A stretch of DNA of 62,202 nt from Paenibacillus eucommiae (GTDB lineage: Bacteria; Bacillota; Bacilli; Paenibacillales; NBRC-103111): assembly GCF_017874215.1 (NCBI RefSeq), contig NZ_JAGGLB010000047.1:1-62202 (forward strand). The letters run 5' to 3'. This document shows, in pieces, positions 45,865 to 54,411 of the stretch; positions within the stretch are counted from its first letter, which is position 1, and every line of letters begins with the position of its first letter. Under the pieces are notes generated by a model that saw only the letters and a program-made list of their open reading frames with translations, ran no database searches and was not told the origin of the DNA. The position numbers and the translations under genes were made by a program.

Positions 45865-48412
45865 CCGTTTGCCCTCCTTTCATACTTGCTTCCTTGGCCC
45901 TGACGGCTGCTTCGTAAGCTTCGTGTGCTTCCGTAACTTCCTGACTCGCAGTGTCCCGGTTTACAGCCCCCAAGGATAGCTCTCCTTTGTTATAGAGTAC
46001 CCGTGCACCAATATCACGACCTTCCAAGCGCAGCTTGATCATCGTGAAAATCCCCAGTGAAGCAATCCCGAGCACCATAATTTCTAGCAGCGTATCAAAT
46101 CCTCTAAAATCAACAAGGATGACATTCACGATATTTTTTCCCCCTGCGAGCTTATAGCTTTCTTCCACAAAAAAGTCAGCAATGGAGGCAAATTTCCCGC
46201 TCCCGCCAGCTCCCAAAGCAATAAGCGTGACCATCAAGCCAACGCCGGCAGCTATCAGCGCATTCGACAGCCGGAATCGAAGCTTTGACAGCTCCTTCTT
46301 CAGCTTCGGCATATGATAAAAGCAGAGCAGGAACAGCGACACCGAAACCGTCTCGACAATCATTTGTGTAAGCGCCAAATCCGGTGCCCGAAAAATGATA
46401 AAAAACATAGTAACCAAATAACCTACGGTGCCTGTCAGAATGATGGCAGTCAACCTGGAGCGGGCAAATGGCACAGCAGCAGTAGATAGTACCAGGGCAA
46501 TGACTAAAGCAATCTCATAGTAAGCGATAGGTGCTGTTGAATTTATGGAGAATTGAATGCCAGGCGTCCGAAGCAGCACATAACCCAAGAGCAGAATAAA
46601 AAAAGTGAAAATATAGGCCAGATAGCTTCGAATCGACCCTGTCATGTAGCCACTCGTTAAGCGATTCGATCCAAGTCCCAACCAACCTAGCCCCCGGTCA
46701 TACAAATAGTTTAGCGAGAACACCTGAGGCAGCCTTCCATATACCCCTTTCCATCGCTTATGTGACACTGCCAAGCCTATACCAGCCGCAACAACTCCAA
46801 ATGTCATCATCAATTCTGTCGTCCATCCATGCCAGAATTGAATCGATACAACAAATTTCTCGCCTGGAGCCAGCAGCTCAGGCATAATCGAGGCCATTGC
46901 AGGCTCAATCAACGAATAAGCAAGAAGATTCGGAAACAATCCGAAGACAAGAACAAGTGAAGCCAGCACAACTGGAGAAATCAACATACCGATGGGCGCT
47001 TCATGTGGCTTCCGATCCCATTGATCCTTTTGAAACTTGCCCATAAACGTCTTGAACAGCAGCAGCATACTGTAGATGAACGTAAACACACTTGCTATCC
47101 AAGCTATGACCGGAAATAAACTTCCCCAGGTTTGCAAGGAAAACAGGTCCATATGCACAGTCTTTAGAACAGCGGTAAAAAACATTTCCTTGCTCAAAAA
47201 TCCATTAAACGGCGGCAATCCCGCCATAGAGAGCGTTCCAATAGCAGCAATGGAAAAAGTAACTGGCATAAGCGCCGCTAATCCTCCAAGCTTGCGGATA
47301 TCGCGCGTTCCCGTTTCATGATCAATAATGCCGGCGACCATGAACAGCGAGCCTTTGAAGGTAGCATGATTGATCAGATGGAAAATCGCCGCCGTCGTTG
47401 CTGTTGTATATAGCAGCGATTCACCGCCGATCCCATAATAAGCTGCAGCAGAGCCCAATCCTAGCAGGCCCATAATTAAACCGAGCTGACTGATCGTCGA
47501 GAACGCCAGTAAAGCCTTCAAATCAGTTTGCTTGACTGCATTTAATGAACCATAGAGCAGCGTTACCATCCCAAAAGCGGATACTAGCCAGAACCACTCT
47601 GCTTGCCCGGCAAACACCGGACTTAACCGCGCGACCAAATAAATGCCCGCTTTAACCATCGTGGCCGAATGGAGATAGGCGCTAACCGGAGTCGGCGCTT
47701 CCATCGCGTCAGGCAGCCAGATGTGAAAAGGAAATTGTGCCGATTTGGTAAACGCCCCCAGCAGCACTAGCAGCAGAGCTGGCAGGAAAAGGGCATGCCC
47801 GTTCACTGAGGGCAGATCAGCAATAATTTCGCGGATACTGAAGGTTCCCGTCATGATATAGAGCATAATAAAGCCGCAAAGCAGCGCCATTCCACCGAGC
47901 ACCGTAATCATTAACGATTTTTTGGCGCCATATCTCGACCTCTCCCGCTTGTGCCAGAAAGCAATAAGCAGGAATGAGGAAATGCTCGTAAGCTCCCAAA
48001 AGCCGTAAAGCACCATCAAATGATCAGACAGCACAACGCCCAGCATCGCTCCCATAAAAATGAGCAAATACACATAAAATTGGCCGATGGCCTCTTTACT
48101 TTTGCTCAAATAATAAATCGAATACAGCACCACAAGTGCGCCAATCCCAGAAATAAGTAATGCAAAAAGCAGACCAAGCCCATCCAAATAAACACTAAAA
48201 TAAATTCCCCGTGAAGGAATCCACGGTATCTCAGCCGCTAACTGCTCCCCACCTTGGATTACAGGTATACAGCTGAGAAAATAAACGAACAGTACTACCG
48301 GTACTGCGAGCACAAACCACCCTGTATGGATGCACCGCACATATTTGTAGAGCGGCGGCACGACCGCAGCAAATAAAAAAGGTAACAAAATAAGAGCGAT
48401 AAGGATAGACAA
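45848..48412 (-). CDS. mrpA: Na+/H+ antiporter subunit A
   Basis: Largest Mrp subunit, about 854 residues and over 20 TM helices, NuoL-like in its first two thirds (FYVYLLIFMGAMLGVVLSDHLMVLYGFWELTSISSFLLIAFW; KSAQFPFHIWLPDAMEAPTPVSAYLHSATMVKAG; PPFNGFLSKEMFFTA), with a C-terminal MbhE-like extension (LVDFRGFDTLLEIMVLGIASLG). It drives Na+ efflux for alkali and salt tolerance. The frame is open to 48565, but GGGGGAG six bases before TTG 48412 gives the family-like start LSILIALILLPFLFAAV; ATG 48427 is the alternative. A promoter and leader terminator lie about 200 bp upstream. All seven genes overlap or nearly touch. Confidence 0.94.
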   Translation of the reverse strand: MSILIALILLPFLFAAVVPPLYKYVRCIHTGWFVLAVPVVLFVYFLSCIPVIQGGEQLAAEIPWIPSRGIYFSVYLDGLGLLFALLISGIGALVVLYSIYYLSKSKEAIGQFYVYLLIFMGAMLGVVLSDHLMVLYGFWELTSISSFLLIAFWHKRERSRYGAKKSLMITVLGGMALLCGFIMLYIMTGTFSIREIIADLPSVNGHALFLPALLLVLLGAFTKSAQFPFHIWLPDAMEAPTPVSAYLHSATMVKAGIYLVARLSPVFAGQAEWFWLVSAFGMVTLLYGSLNAVKQTDLKALLAFSTISQLGLIMGLLGLGSAAAYYGIGGESLLYTTATTAAIFHLINHATFKGSLFMVAGIIDHETGTRDIRKLGGLAALMPVTFSIAAIGTLSMAGLPPFNGFLSKEMFFTAVLKTVHMDLFSLQTWGSLFPVIAWIASVFTFIYSMLLLFKTFMGKFQKDQWDRKPHEAPIGMLISPVVLASLVLVFGLFPNLLAYSLIEPAMASIMPELLAPGEKFVVSIQFWHGWTTELMMTFGVVAAGIGLAVSHKRWKGVYGRLPQVFSLNYLYDRGLGWLGLGSNRLTSGYMTGSIRSYLAYIFTFFILLLGYVLLRTPGIQFSINSTAPIAYYEIALVIALVLSTAAVPFARSRLTAIILTGTVGYLVTMFFIIFRAPDLALTQMIVETVSVSLFLLCFYHMPKLKKELSKLRFRLSNALIAAGVGLMVTLIALGAGGSGKFASIADFFVEESYKLAGGKNIVNVILVDFRGFDTLLEIMVLGIASLGIFTMIKLRLEGRDIGARVLYNKGELSLGAVNRDTASQEVTEAHEAYEAAVRAKEASMKGGQTGGQKQ

Positions 48413-48565
48413 CTTGTACTCCCCCATATTTCTGTGATTTCCCTGGTTTCCGGGATTTCTGTAGGCCGCATTAAAGATACTAAATTTTAGCAGCAGCCCT
48501 ATGCCTAGTATTCCCAAAATAAGGATTACATCACCTGCTGATTGCTCCGTATATGAAAAAAACAC

Positions 48566-48654
48566 AAAAAGAGCCCGCTTTTGGCAGGCTCCTCCGGGTA
48601 AAACTATTCAGCTTTATCTTTGCTTAGTATAGCTTCAAACTCCATTCTTGTAAA
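48566..48654 (-). promoter_or_regulatory. mrp promoter and leader terminator (attenuator candidate)
   Basis: On the minus strand a near-ideal sigma-A promoter, TTTACA (48649-48654), 17-bp spacer, TATACT (48626-48631), predicts a start near 48619. Only about 30 nt into the transcript a hairpin (48571-48591, GAGCCTGC / GCGGGCTC with an AAAA-type loop) is followed by TTTTTGTG, an intrinsic terminator. No gene ends just upstream on this strand, so it is positioned to stop mrp transcription in the leader unless relieved. No known riboswitch is recognised in the about 205-nt leader. Confidence 0.65.
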
Positions 48655-48771
48655 GAGATTCAGTTGAACACACTCGTAGAAGCCCGCCTTCCGCCGAAAT
48701 GCGCATGTGCTTGAATTAAGGTCCTTTACTTCATGTGCTTCACTTCACGCACTTCACTTAACGATGTTTTT

Positions 48772-48939
48772 GAGGCTGTCGATTAACTGTGGACTAAAAA
48801 TACGAACCTCTAAAAATCAATTTTTTGTGAGAAAAACGTCGCTTTTCACCCCGAAAAATCGATTTAAACAGGTTTAAGTGGCAAGTTTTGATCGATTTCA
48901 GTAAACGTTTTGAGTTGCACACAGTTAATCGACAGCCTC
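48772..48939. mobile_element. 168-bp MITE inserted in a repeat palindrome
   Basis: Ends are 20-bp perfect terminal inverted repeats (GAGGCTGTCG… / …CGACAGCCTC). Both sides are flanked by TTTTT (48767-48771 and 48940-48944). Removing the element and one TTTTT restores the family palindrome CTTAACGATG-TTTTT-CATCGTTAAAG exactly. This shows a 5-bp target duplication in the palindrome loop. No coding capacity; it must have been mobilised by a transposase elsewhere. Confidence 0.9.
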
Positions 48940-49300
48940 TTTTTCATCGTTAAAGCAAGTGTTTCCAGGTCAATCAGCACGTTAATGATGTTTTTCATCG
49001 TTAAAAGAGGTCAGATGGCCCACTCAAAGGGTGGAAAACAGGGATTTAATGATGAAAAACATCGTTAAATCTAGGTTGTGAGAGGACCCGGTGCTTTTAG
49101 CGATGAAAAACATCGTTAAATCTGCAGCTCCTCTCGGTTGTCAGCGCTGGCGGGCCGTTCTTCATCCACAGCCATCCATAATACCCGTTCGCGCCAGGAA
49201 ATCTCATCCAATCAAAAGAAAAATCCTTTCTGGTTATCAGTCTGAGTTGGTTATCCGTTTGGTTGTAATTTGTTTGGTTGTAGTTGGTTTTTGGTTTTCG

Positions 49301-49381
49301 GTTTGTTTATTTATTTATTTATTTGTTTGTTTGTTTGTTTGTTTGCTTGTTTGTTTATTTATTTGTTTGTTTGTTTGTTTT
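49301..49381. repeat. Tetranucleotide tract (TTTG/TTTA)n
   Basis: About 80 bp of TTTG and TTTA units with one TTGC interruption, inside copy D of the structured repeat at a position where other copies read CAAACGGACAGCCAGCAAGG. A slippage-prone microsatellite. Confidence 0.9.
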
Positions 49382-49628
49382 CGGTTTGTTGGTTGTTGGT
49401 AGTCGGTTTGATCTTAGTGTTCGTGTGTTCATGCGATTGTAGCTTAAGAGAGCGAAAGGTTGTGGGTGGAGAGCGGTAGCGTCCGCATTTAAAGATTTGT
49501 TCCTACCTTCTCCATCAATCCACTTAAGGGAACAAATCTTTAACAGCGGCTGGAGCCCACAGCCATTCCCTCCGCAACGCTCCCACGTCACGAACGCACA
49601 CATCAAAGGACGCCGCAAGACGTCTTTC

Positions 49629-49668
49629 TTGAAAAGAATTCATATTTGTTATATGATTAGCATGCTAA
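49629..49668 (+). promoter_or_regulatory. marR promoter with palindromic operator
   Basis: TTGAAA (49629-49634), 17-bp spacer, TATGAT (49652-49657), immediately overlapped by the perfect palindrome TTAGCATGCTAA (49657-49668). The same 12-mer lies upstream of the next gene (50143-50154), so autorepression and co-regulation by the MarR protein are the natural reading. Confidence 0.75.
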
Positions 49669-49705
49669 GTAAATCAATAAAATCTTTTATTAAAGGATGG
49701 AGAAT

Positions 49706-50125
49706 ATGATCGACGAGGAAATCCGCTTATCGTTAAGTAAAATATGGGCAAAAATGAGAAAGGACTACTCTGACGCGCTTAGAGCGCATCAAATTCACGT
49801 TGGGCAGGATCATGCTCTCTGCCAGCTCTGGATGGAAGATGGTGTTACGCAGTCGCAGTTGTGTGAGCGAATGGGCTGTGAACCGCCTACTTTAACAAAT
49901 ATGCTGAAAAAGCTGGAGGAATACGGTCTTGTTAACAGAAAGCAAGATGCAAGTGATGCCCGGATTAGCCGTGTATTTTTAACGGAGCAAGGTCGTGCGC
50001 TTGAACAGCCTGTGCTGGAAATTTGGCGAAGTCATCAAGATAAGCTTCTAAATGGCATCAACACTGAGGAACGATTATTGCTTAGACGCCTTTTGCAGCA
50101 AATGGATCGTAATTTGAACGAATGA
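49706..50125 (+). CDS. MarR-family transcriptional regulator
   Basis: 139 residues from ATG 49706 (AAGGATGGAG upstream; ATG 49697 also possible). Winged-helix MarR fold: GVTQSQLCERMGCEPPTLTNMLKKLEEYGLVNRKQDASDARISRVFLTEQG, i.e. HTH, recognition helix and basic wing. It probably represses itself and the two following flavin oxidoreductase genes through the TTAGCATGCTAA operators and is released by a small molecule substrate of those enzymes. Confidence 0.92.
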   Translation: MIDEEIRLSLSKIWAKMRKDYSDALRAHQIHVGQDHALCQLWMEDGVTQSQLCERMGCEPPTLTNMLKKLEEYGLVNRKQDASDARISRVFLTEQGRALEQPVLEIWRSHQDKLLNGINTEERLLLRRLLQQMDRNLNE

Positions 50126-50181
50126 TTTTTCTTCCTAATTAATTAGCATGCTAAATAAATAAATAAATGAATAAATGAATA
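50114..50181 (+). promoter_or_regulatory. Promoter/operator of the flavin oxidoreductase pair plus AAAT tract
   Basis: TTGAAC (50114-50119) and TAATTA (50136-50141, 16-bp spacer) form a plausible promoter starting inside the end of marR. The operator TTAGCATGCTAA follows at 50143-50154. Between operator and ribosome site is a run of AAAT/GAAT units (50153-50181) that could change length. Confidence 0.6.
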
Positions 50182-50210
50182 AAAGAAAGATGGAATGGGA
50201 GGAAAGTTAT

Positions 50211-51284
50211 ATGTGGGCTCCATCTAATGATAATCGCGCTGTCAGTACCGCCAAGCTTGAGCTTTCTTTATTGGACACAATGGTGATTTGGAACGGGACC
50301 TCTGCTGCTCAGGTTTTTAAGGAATCGCTTGATATGGCTATTTATGCAGAACAATTAGGCTTCAAGCGGTATTGGTTATCTGAAAATCATAACTCAGCCT
50401 ATCACGCGGGCAGTGCTCCTGAATTGCTGATCGCACAGCTGGCAGCTTACACTTCCCGAATAAGTGTAGGAACAAGCAATCTTTTGCTCCCTCATCAGAG
50501 TCCATTGAAGGTCGTTGAGAATTTTCGGACTATGGCGGGAATTTTTCCTCAAAGGATCGATCTTGGGTTTGCCTTGTCGCTTGGAAATGATCTCATGGTC
50601 GCTCAGGCCCTGCATCGTACGCATGAGTTAATGAATAAAGAAGAATTTCCCGAGCATCTGGCGGATCTACTTGCATATTTAAGCGATTCGTACGCCACCA
50701 GTCGTGGAAAAATAATAGCATCCCCCCAAATCTCAACAAAACTGGACGTTTGGATTGAAGGATCCAATCATGAAAGTGCACAATATGCTACGGACTACGG
50801 TCTTGGACTGGTGATGGAACATCATACCTCACGAGCTATTTCTACTGAAGTGCTACGAGCTTACCGGAAGTTTTTCAAGCCCTCTGTATTGCGGGAAAAA
50901 GCACATAGTATCTGGATTGTACCAGTTTTTTGTGCGGAAACGGACGAGGAAGCTGAAAGGTTGGCTAAGCCGTTGGATTTATGGGAGGTTAGAAAAAAGC
51001 AGGGCTCGGACTTACCTCCACCATCAAGTAGGGAAGCTAATGAACATTCCTTTACATCATACGAGGAAGAAATTAAGATCTCTATTCGTTCTGGCAGCTT
51101 TGTAGGCAGCGCAGCCCGGGTTGGGAGCGAACTTCGTCAATTAGCGGAGGAAGCCGCCGTCGACGAGCTTATGATCCTTACCATACATCCTGACATTAAA
51201 GCACGCAAAAGATCCATCGAGCTGTTGTCTAAGGAATTCCAGACTCAAACCAATCCATTCGAGGGAGTGAACTACGATGTCTGA
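50211..51284 (+). CDS. LLM-class flavin-dependent oxidoreductase
   Basis: 357 residues, bacterial luciferase-like FMN monooxygenase fold: LSLLDTMVIWNG at the N-terminus, YAEQLGFKRYWLSENHN (where relatives have AEHHN), ISVGTSNLLLPHQSPLKVVENFRTM, and IDLGFALSLGNDL where the family has GRAPG. These motif changes suggest altered flavin or substrate binding compared with its neighbour. ATG 50211 is set by GGGAGG; the frame opens at 50175. First gene of a MarR-controlled pair, overlapping the second by 8 bp. Confidence 0.9.
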   Translation: MWAPSNDNRAVSTAKLELSLLDTMVIWNGTSAAQVFKESLDMAIYAEQLGFKRYWLSENHNSAYHAGSAPELLIAQLAAYTSRISVGTSNLLLPHQSPLKVVENFRTMAGIFPQRIDLGFALSLGNDLMVAQALHRTHELMNKEEFPEHLADLLAYLSDSYATSRGKIIASPQISTKLDVWIEGSNHESAQYATDYGLGLVMEHHTSRAISTEVLRAYRKFFKPSVLREKAHSIWIVPVFCAETDEEAERLAKPLDLWEVRKKQGSDLPPPSSREANEHSFTSYEEEIKISIRSGSFVGSAARVGSELRQLAEEAAVDELMILTIHPDIKARKRSIELLSKEFQTQTNPFEGVNYDV

Positions 51285-52311
51285 ATCTAATATCCGCTTG
51301 TCTATCCTGGATATCGGTACAGTGTGGAATGGAAATTCCCCCGAAGTTACGTTACAGTATGCTTTGGAATTGAGCAAGGCAGCCGACGAGCTTGGCTATA
51401 CCCGCTACTGGTTCGCCGAGCATCACAACACTCCGCATCAGACAAGCAGCTCTCCCGAAATGCTGGCCGCACTTGCCGCTGCTGTAACAGAGCGTATTCG
51501 GCTTGGCACTGGAGGGATCATGCTGCCAAATCATAGTCCGCTCAAAGTTGCAGAAAGCTTTGCTACACTTGAAACCTTGTACCCACATAGAATTGACCTG
51601 GGTATTGGCAGGGCTCCAGGCACTGATGGCAATACGGCGCTAGCCCTCAGGCGATCTCTGAGGGCAGTGCAGTACGACGATTTTCCCGATCAGCTTGCGG
51701 AACTGCTATCTTATTTTTCAGGTGGATTTGAGTCCGATCATCCTTTCAGCCAAATTAAGCTCACACCGCCACTCCCTTCTTTTCCCGAGATCTACTTGCT
51801 CGGTTCAAGCGATGGCGGCATGCGTTTTGCAACAAAATATGGACTGGGATTAACGTTCGCGGCTCATATAGCGCCTGACTATGCGGTACCTATACTGCAA
51901 ATGTATCATAAACAATTTCAACCCTCCGTCTTTATGCCGAAATCCAAAAGCATCGTATCCATTATGGCTATCGCAGCAGAAACAGAAGAAGAAGCTAAGT
52001 ACTTGGCTGGTCCGCTTGAGCTGCAATGGATGCGTTGGAATAGCGGGGTCTTTCACCTGCCTCCTCCCACCTTGGAGGAAGCGGCAAGCTATCGTTACTC
52101 TCCACAGGAAGAAGCTGTCCGCAGGAGTAACAAAGGCAGATTTATAGCAGGCCGCACCGACCAGGTTGCGGACCGGCTGCGGCGTCTGGCTAAAGACACC
52201 TTATCTGAGGAAGTGATGCTAATGCAGATGGTCCCCGACCTGGACGGACGTATACGTTCAATGGAGCTTTTGGCAGCAGAATTTGATACATTGACAAATA
52301 TTCGCCCTTAG
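51277..52311 (+). CDS. LLM-class flavin-dependent oxidoreductase
   Basis: 344 residues with canonical motifs: LSILDIGTVWNG, YTRYWFAEHHNTPH, RLGTGGIMLPNHSPLKVAESFATLETLYPHRIDLGIGRAPGTDG. The family uses reduced FMN to oxidise organic substrates. Overlap of the start with the previous stop and the GAGGGAG ribosome site imply coupled translation. About 36% visibly alike to its neighbour by eye, suggesting an old tandem duplication that could now form a heterodimer, as luciferase subunits do. Confidence 0.92.
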   Translation: MSESNIRLSILDIGTVWNGNSPEVTLQYALELSKAADELGYTRYWFAEHHNTPHQTSSSPEMLAALAAAVTERIRLGTGGIMLPNHSPLKVAESFATLETLYPHRIDLGIGRAPGTDGNTALALRRSLRAVQYDDFPDQLAELLSYFSGGFESDHPFSQIKLTPPLPSFPEIYLLGSSDGGMRFATKYGLGLTFAAHIAPDYAVPILQMYHKQFQPSVFMPKSKSIVSIMAIAAETEEEAKYLAGPLELQWMRWNSGVFHLPPPTLEEAASYRYSPQEEAVRRSNKGRFIAGRTDQVADRLRRLAKDTLSEEVMLMQMVPDLDGRIRSMELLAAEFDTLTNIRP

Positions 52312-52336
52312 CGTACTATGCATAGTAATGACTAGT

Positions 52337-52376
52337 GCCCCGCAAAAGGATTTTCCTTTTTAGCGAGGCTTTTTTT
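52337..52376 (+). terminator. Intrinsic terminator after the oxidoreductase pair
   Basis: A hairpin of GCCCCGC…GCGAGGC enclosing AAAAGGA/TCCTTTT, followed by seven T. It closes the MarR regulon transcript. Confidence 0.88.
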
Positions 52377-52412
52377 ATAAATGTATACAATGGATAGAAG
52401 GAAGTGCCCACA

Positions 52413-53078
52413 TTGAAAAAACAATTTATTGTAATAGGTCTTGGACGTTTCGGTTCAAGTCTGACTCGTACATTGATTGCAAACGGCCACGAGGTGTTAG
52501 CTGTAGATAAGGATGAGCATCTGGTCCAGGAAATCTCCTCTATCGCTACGCACGCACTGCAGGCAGACTGCACAGATGAATCAACCTTAAAAGAAATGGG
52601 AGTCAGCAACTTCTCCCATGCCATTGTTGCCATTGGTGACGATCTGCAAAGCAGCATCCTTGTTACCCTCCTGTTAAAGGAATTGAACGTGCCCAGAGTA
52701 ACAGCCAAAGCAAAAAATGATTATCATGGCAAAGTTTTAGGCAAGATTGGTGCTGATCAGATCGTCTATCCAGAGAGGGATATGGCTGCAAGACTTGGCA
52801 AACAGTTAAGTTCCAACAATCTGATTGATTACATTGAATTGTCTCCTGATTATAATTTGGTCGAGTTGATGGCCCCTCTTTCTATGAATGGCAAGTCCCT
52901 TAAGGACCTTAACATACGCGCCAAATACGGCTGCACCATTATGGCCATCAAAACTAAAGGAACTATGAATATTTCGCCAAAAGCAGAGGATGAAATATGG
53001 ACCGGGGACATACTGCTGATTATCGGCAGCAATGAAGATATTAGTCATTTGGAAGATGACTATGAGCGTAAGCATTAG
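52413..53078 (+). CDS. ktrA: Potassium uptake regulatory subunit, KtrA/TrkA-N type
   Basis: 221 residues, the normal KtrA/KtrC length. The RCK N-domain has the nucleotide motif VIGLGRFGSSLTRTL, and Asp/Glu pairs follow (AVDKDEHLV). RCK_C (about 140-220; LVELMAPLSMNGKSLKDLNIRAKYG) binds c-di-AMP in related proteins. It gates a KtrB/D potassium channel encoded elsewhere. TTG 52413 has AGGAAG eight bases before it; the alternative GTG 52404 overlaps that site. Own transcript between two terminators. Confidence 0.9.
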   Translation: MKKQFIVIGLGRFGSSLTRTLIANGHEVLAVDKDEHLVQEISSIATHALQADCTDESTLKEMGVSNFSHAIVAIGDDLQSSILVTLLLKELNVPRVTAKAKNDYHGKVLGKIGADQIVYPERDMAARLGKQLSSNNLIDYIELSPDYNLVELMAPLSMNGKSLKDLNIRAKYGCTIMAIKTKGTMNISPKAEDEIWTGDILLIIGSNEDISHLEDDYERKH

Positions 53079-53113
53079 CATCGTAATAAAGAAATTATAT
53101 TTTCTAATTATGT

Positions 53114-53157
53114 CAAAAAACCGCCTGGACAGGTAGTCTCGTCCTGACGGTTTTTGG
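53114..53157. terminator. Bidirectional terminator between ktrA and the third LLM gene
   Basis: AAAAACCG…CGGTTTTT with an inner GGAC/GTCC stem. T-rich on both strands, it serves both converging genes. Confidence 0.88.
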
Positions 53158-53177
53158 CGCTGTAACTTGTTGTCACT

Positions 53178-54182
53178 TCAGCTGTCCTTAAAAGCTTCAG
53201 CCACAAGCTGATAGGAGCGGATTCTTGCTGCAAAATCATGCGTCAAAGTTACTACCATAAATTCATCAATATTATATTGCTTCTGCATAACTAATAATTG
53301 TTCCTTCACCTTATCAGGAGTACCGATGATCCGCTGCCGTCTCGTTGCTTGGATAAGCTCCAAATCCGTTTCCGTGTATGGATAGTCAACAGCGGTTTGG
53401 ACCGATGGGAACGAATCCATCAGCCTGCCGCTTCTTAATAAGAGAAAAAACAGATCAGAGCTCATCGCTAAGCGATTGGCTTCTTCGTCGGTTTCGGCAC
53501 AGATGACCATTACGGCTGCCAGCGTTTTCTGCTTAGCATTCAACCAAGAGGGCTGGAAGCGTTTCTGGTAATCAAAGATCGACTGCTCACTTCCTGGAAC
53601 ACCGAAGAAATGTGCATAGGCAAAGGCAAGTCCTTTCTCGGCTGCTATATGTGCGCTGCCGGAGCTTGAGCCAAGCAGCCAAATTTCAGGCGAAGTCCGT
53701 ATCATCGGGGCGGCCTGCAAGCCTGCAAAGCGGTGGCCTGGGGGCAGAGCATCATGCAGATAACCCGCCAAATCATCCACCTGCTGCGGATAATGATCAA
53801 TAGATGTATATTTGCCTTCCTGAAGCGCCCTAGTGGAAATAGGCATCCCTCCGGGAGCCCGACCCAGACCTAGATCTATGCGTCCGGGATGAAGAGCCTC
53901 AAGCAGCCTGAAATTTTCTGCGACCTTGTAAGCACTGTAATGTGACAGCATCACGCCGCCCGAGCCTACCCGGATGCGCTTTGTCAAAGCAGCCAGATGG
54001 GCAATTAGCACCTCAGGGCTGGATGAAGCTAGCGCGGAAGAGGCATGATGCTCCGCAACCCAGTAACGGGCATATCCGAGCCTATCGGCTTCCTGAGCCA
54101 GCTGTGTGGTTTCGTTCAATGCTGCTGATGCCGTCCGGCCCTCGCATATTTGTGACTGATCCAACACACTCAAAGTAATCAT
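53178..54182 (-). CDS. LLM-class flavin-dependent oxidoreductase
   Basis: 334-residue luciferase-like monooxygenase: LSVLDQSQICEG, YARYWVAEHHASSALASSSPEVL, RVGSGGVMLSHYSAYKVAENFRLLEALHPGRIDLGLGRAPGG, IWLLGSSSGSA, close to the YhbF/YvbT-like group of Bacilli. Cytoplasmic FMN enzyme of unknown substrate. GAGGG precedes ATG 54182. It is convergent with ktrA and not under the TTAGCATGCTAA operator. Confidence 0.92.
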   Translation of the reverse strand: MITLSVLDQSQICEGRTASAALNETTQLAQEADRLGYARYWVAEHHASSALASSSPEVLIAHLAALTKRIRVGSGGVMLSHYSAYKVAENFRLLEALHPGRIDLGLGRAPGGMPISTRALQEGKYTSIDHYPQQVDDLAGYLHDALPPGHRFAGLQAAPMIRTSPEIWLLGSSSGSAHIAAEKGLAFAYAHFFGVPGSEQSIFDYQKRFQPSWLNAKQKTLAAVMVICAETDEEANRLAMSSDLFFLLLRSGRLMDSFPSVQTAVDYPYTETDLELIQATRRQRIIGTPDKVKEQLLVMQKQYNIDEFMVVTLTHDFAARIRSYQLVAEAFKDS

Positions 54183-54411
54183 AAGTTACCCTCCTCTTGT
54201 TGTATTCATTGTAGTTACAACGAATCCATTTGTCAAAATTCAACCGCATCGCCGCAGCTCGACACCTTGTAGAGGGAAGAAAAACTAATATAAAATACTT
54301 CGCATTTAATAAAAAAAATCGACGTCTTAACTGGACTTATGCTTTAAATTTGGTAAGATAGCTATAAGACCTCTCTGCCGGAGGTCTATATTATTAATTG
54401 GAGGAATTTGT
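54183..54411 (+). promoter_or_regulatory. Leader region with hairpin ahead of the small ORF
   Basis: AT-rich intergenic region holding a 7-bp perfect hairpin, AGACCTC-N7-GAGGTCT (54367-54387), about 25 nt before a GGAGG that serves a short ORF. No T run follows, so it is not a classical terminator; a promoter could not be fixed. A structured leader is possible. Confidence 0.4.

Larger units (their letters stand above)
48757..49630 (-). repeat. Structured repeat family, copy D (inverted, expanded and invaded)
   Basis: Reads on the minus strand. The hairpin module lies at 49448-49572: inner stem perfect (49489-49503 with 49529-49543), outer stem partly decayed. Next is a conserved block interrupted by a (TTTG/TTTA)n tract, then palindromes at 49096-49120, 49045-49069, 48981-49005, and a fourth split by a MITE (48757-48954). 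The 5' module with AAGACGTCTTGCGGCGTCC lies at about 49595-49630, just upstream of the marR promoter. No credible gene is present between 48655 and 49700. Confidence 0.88.

Noticed and set aside
48412..48625. Known sodium or lithium riboswitch ahead of mrpA
   Set aside because: No conserved core of any riboswitch class I know can be picked out; only a promoter and a terminator are clear.
49091..49402. 103-codon frame rich in Phe/Leu/Cys/Val
   Set aside because: It is the translation of the TTTG/TTTA microsatellite and repeat copy D.
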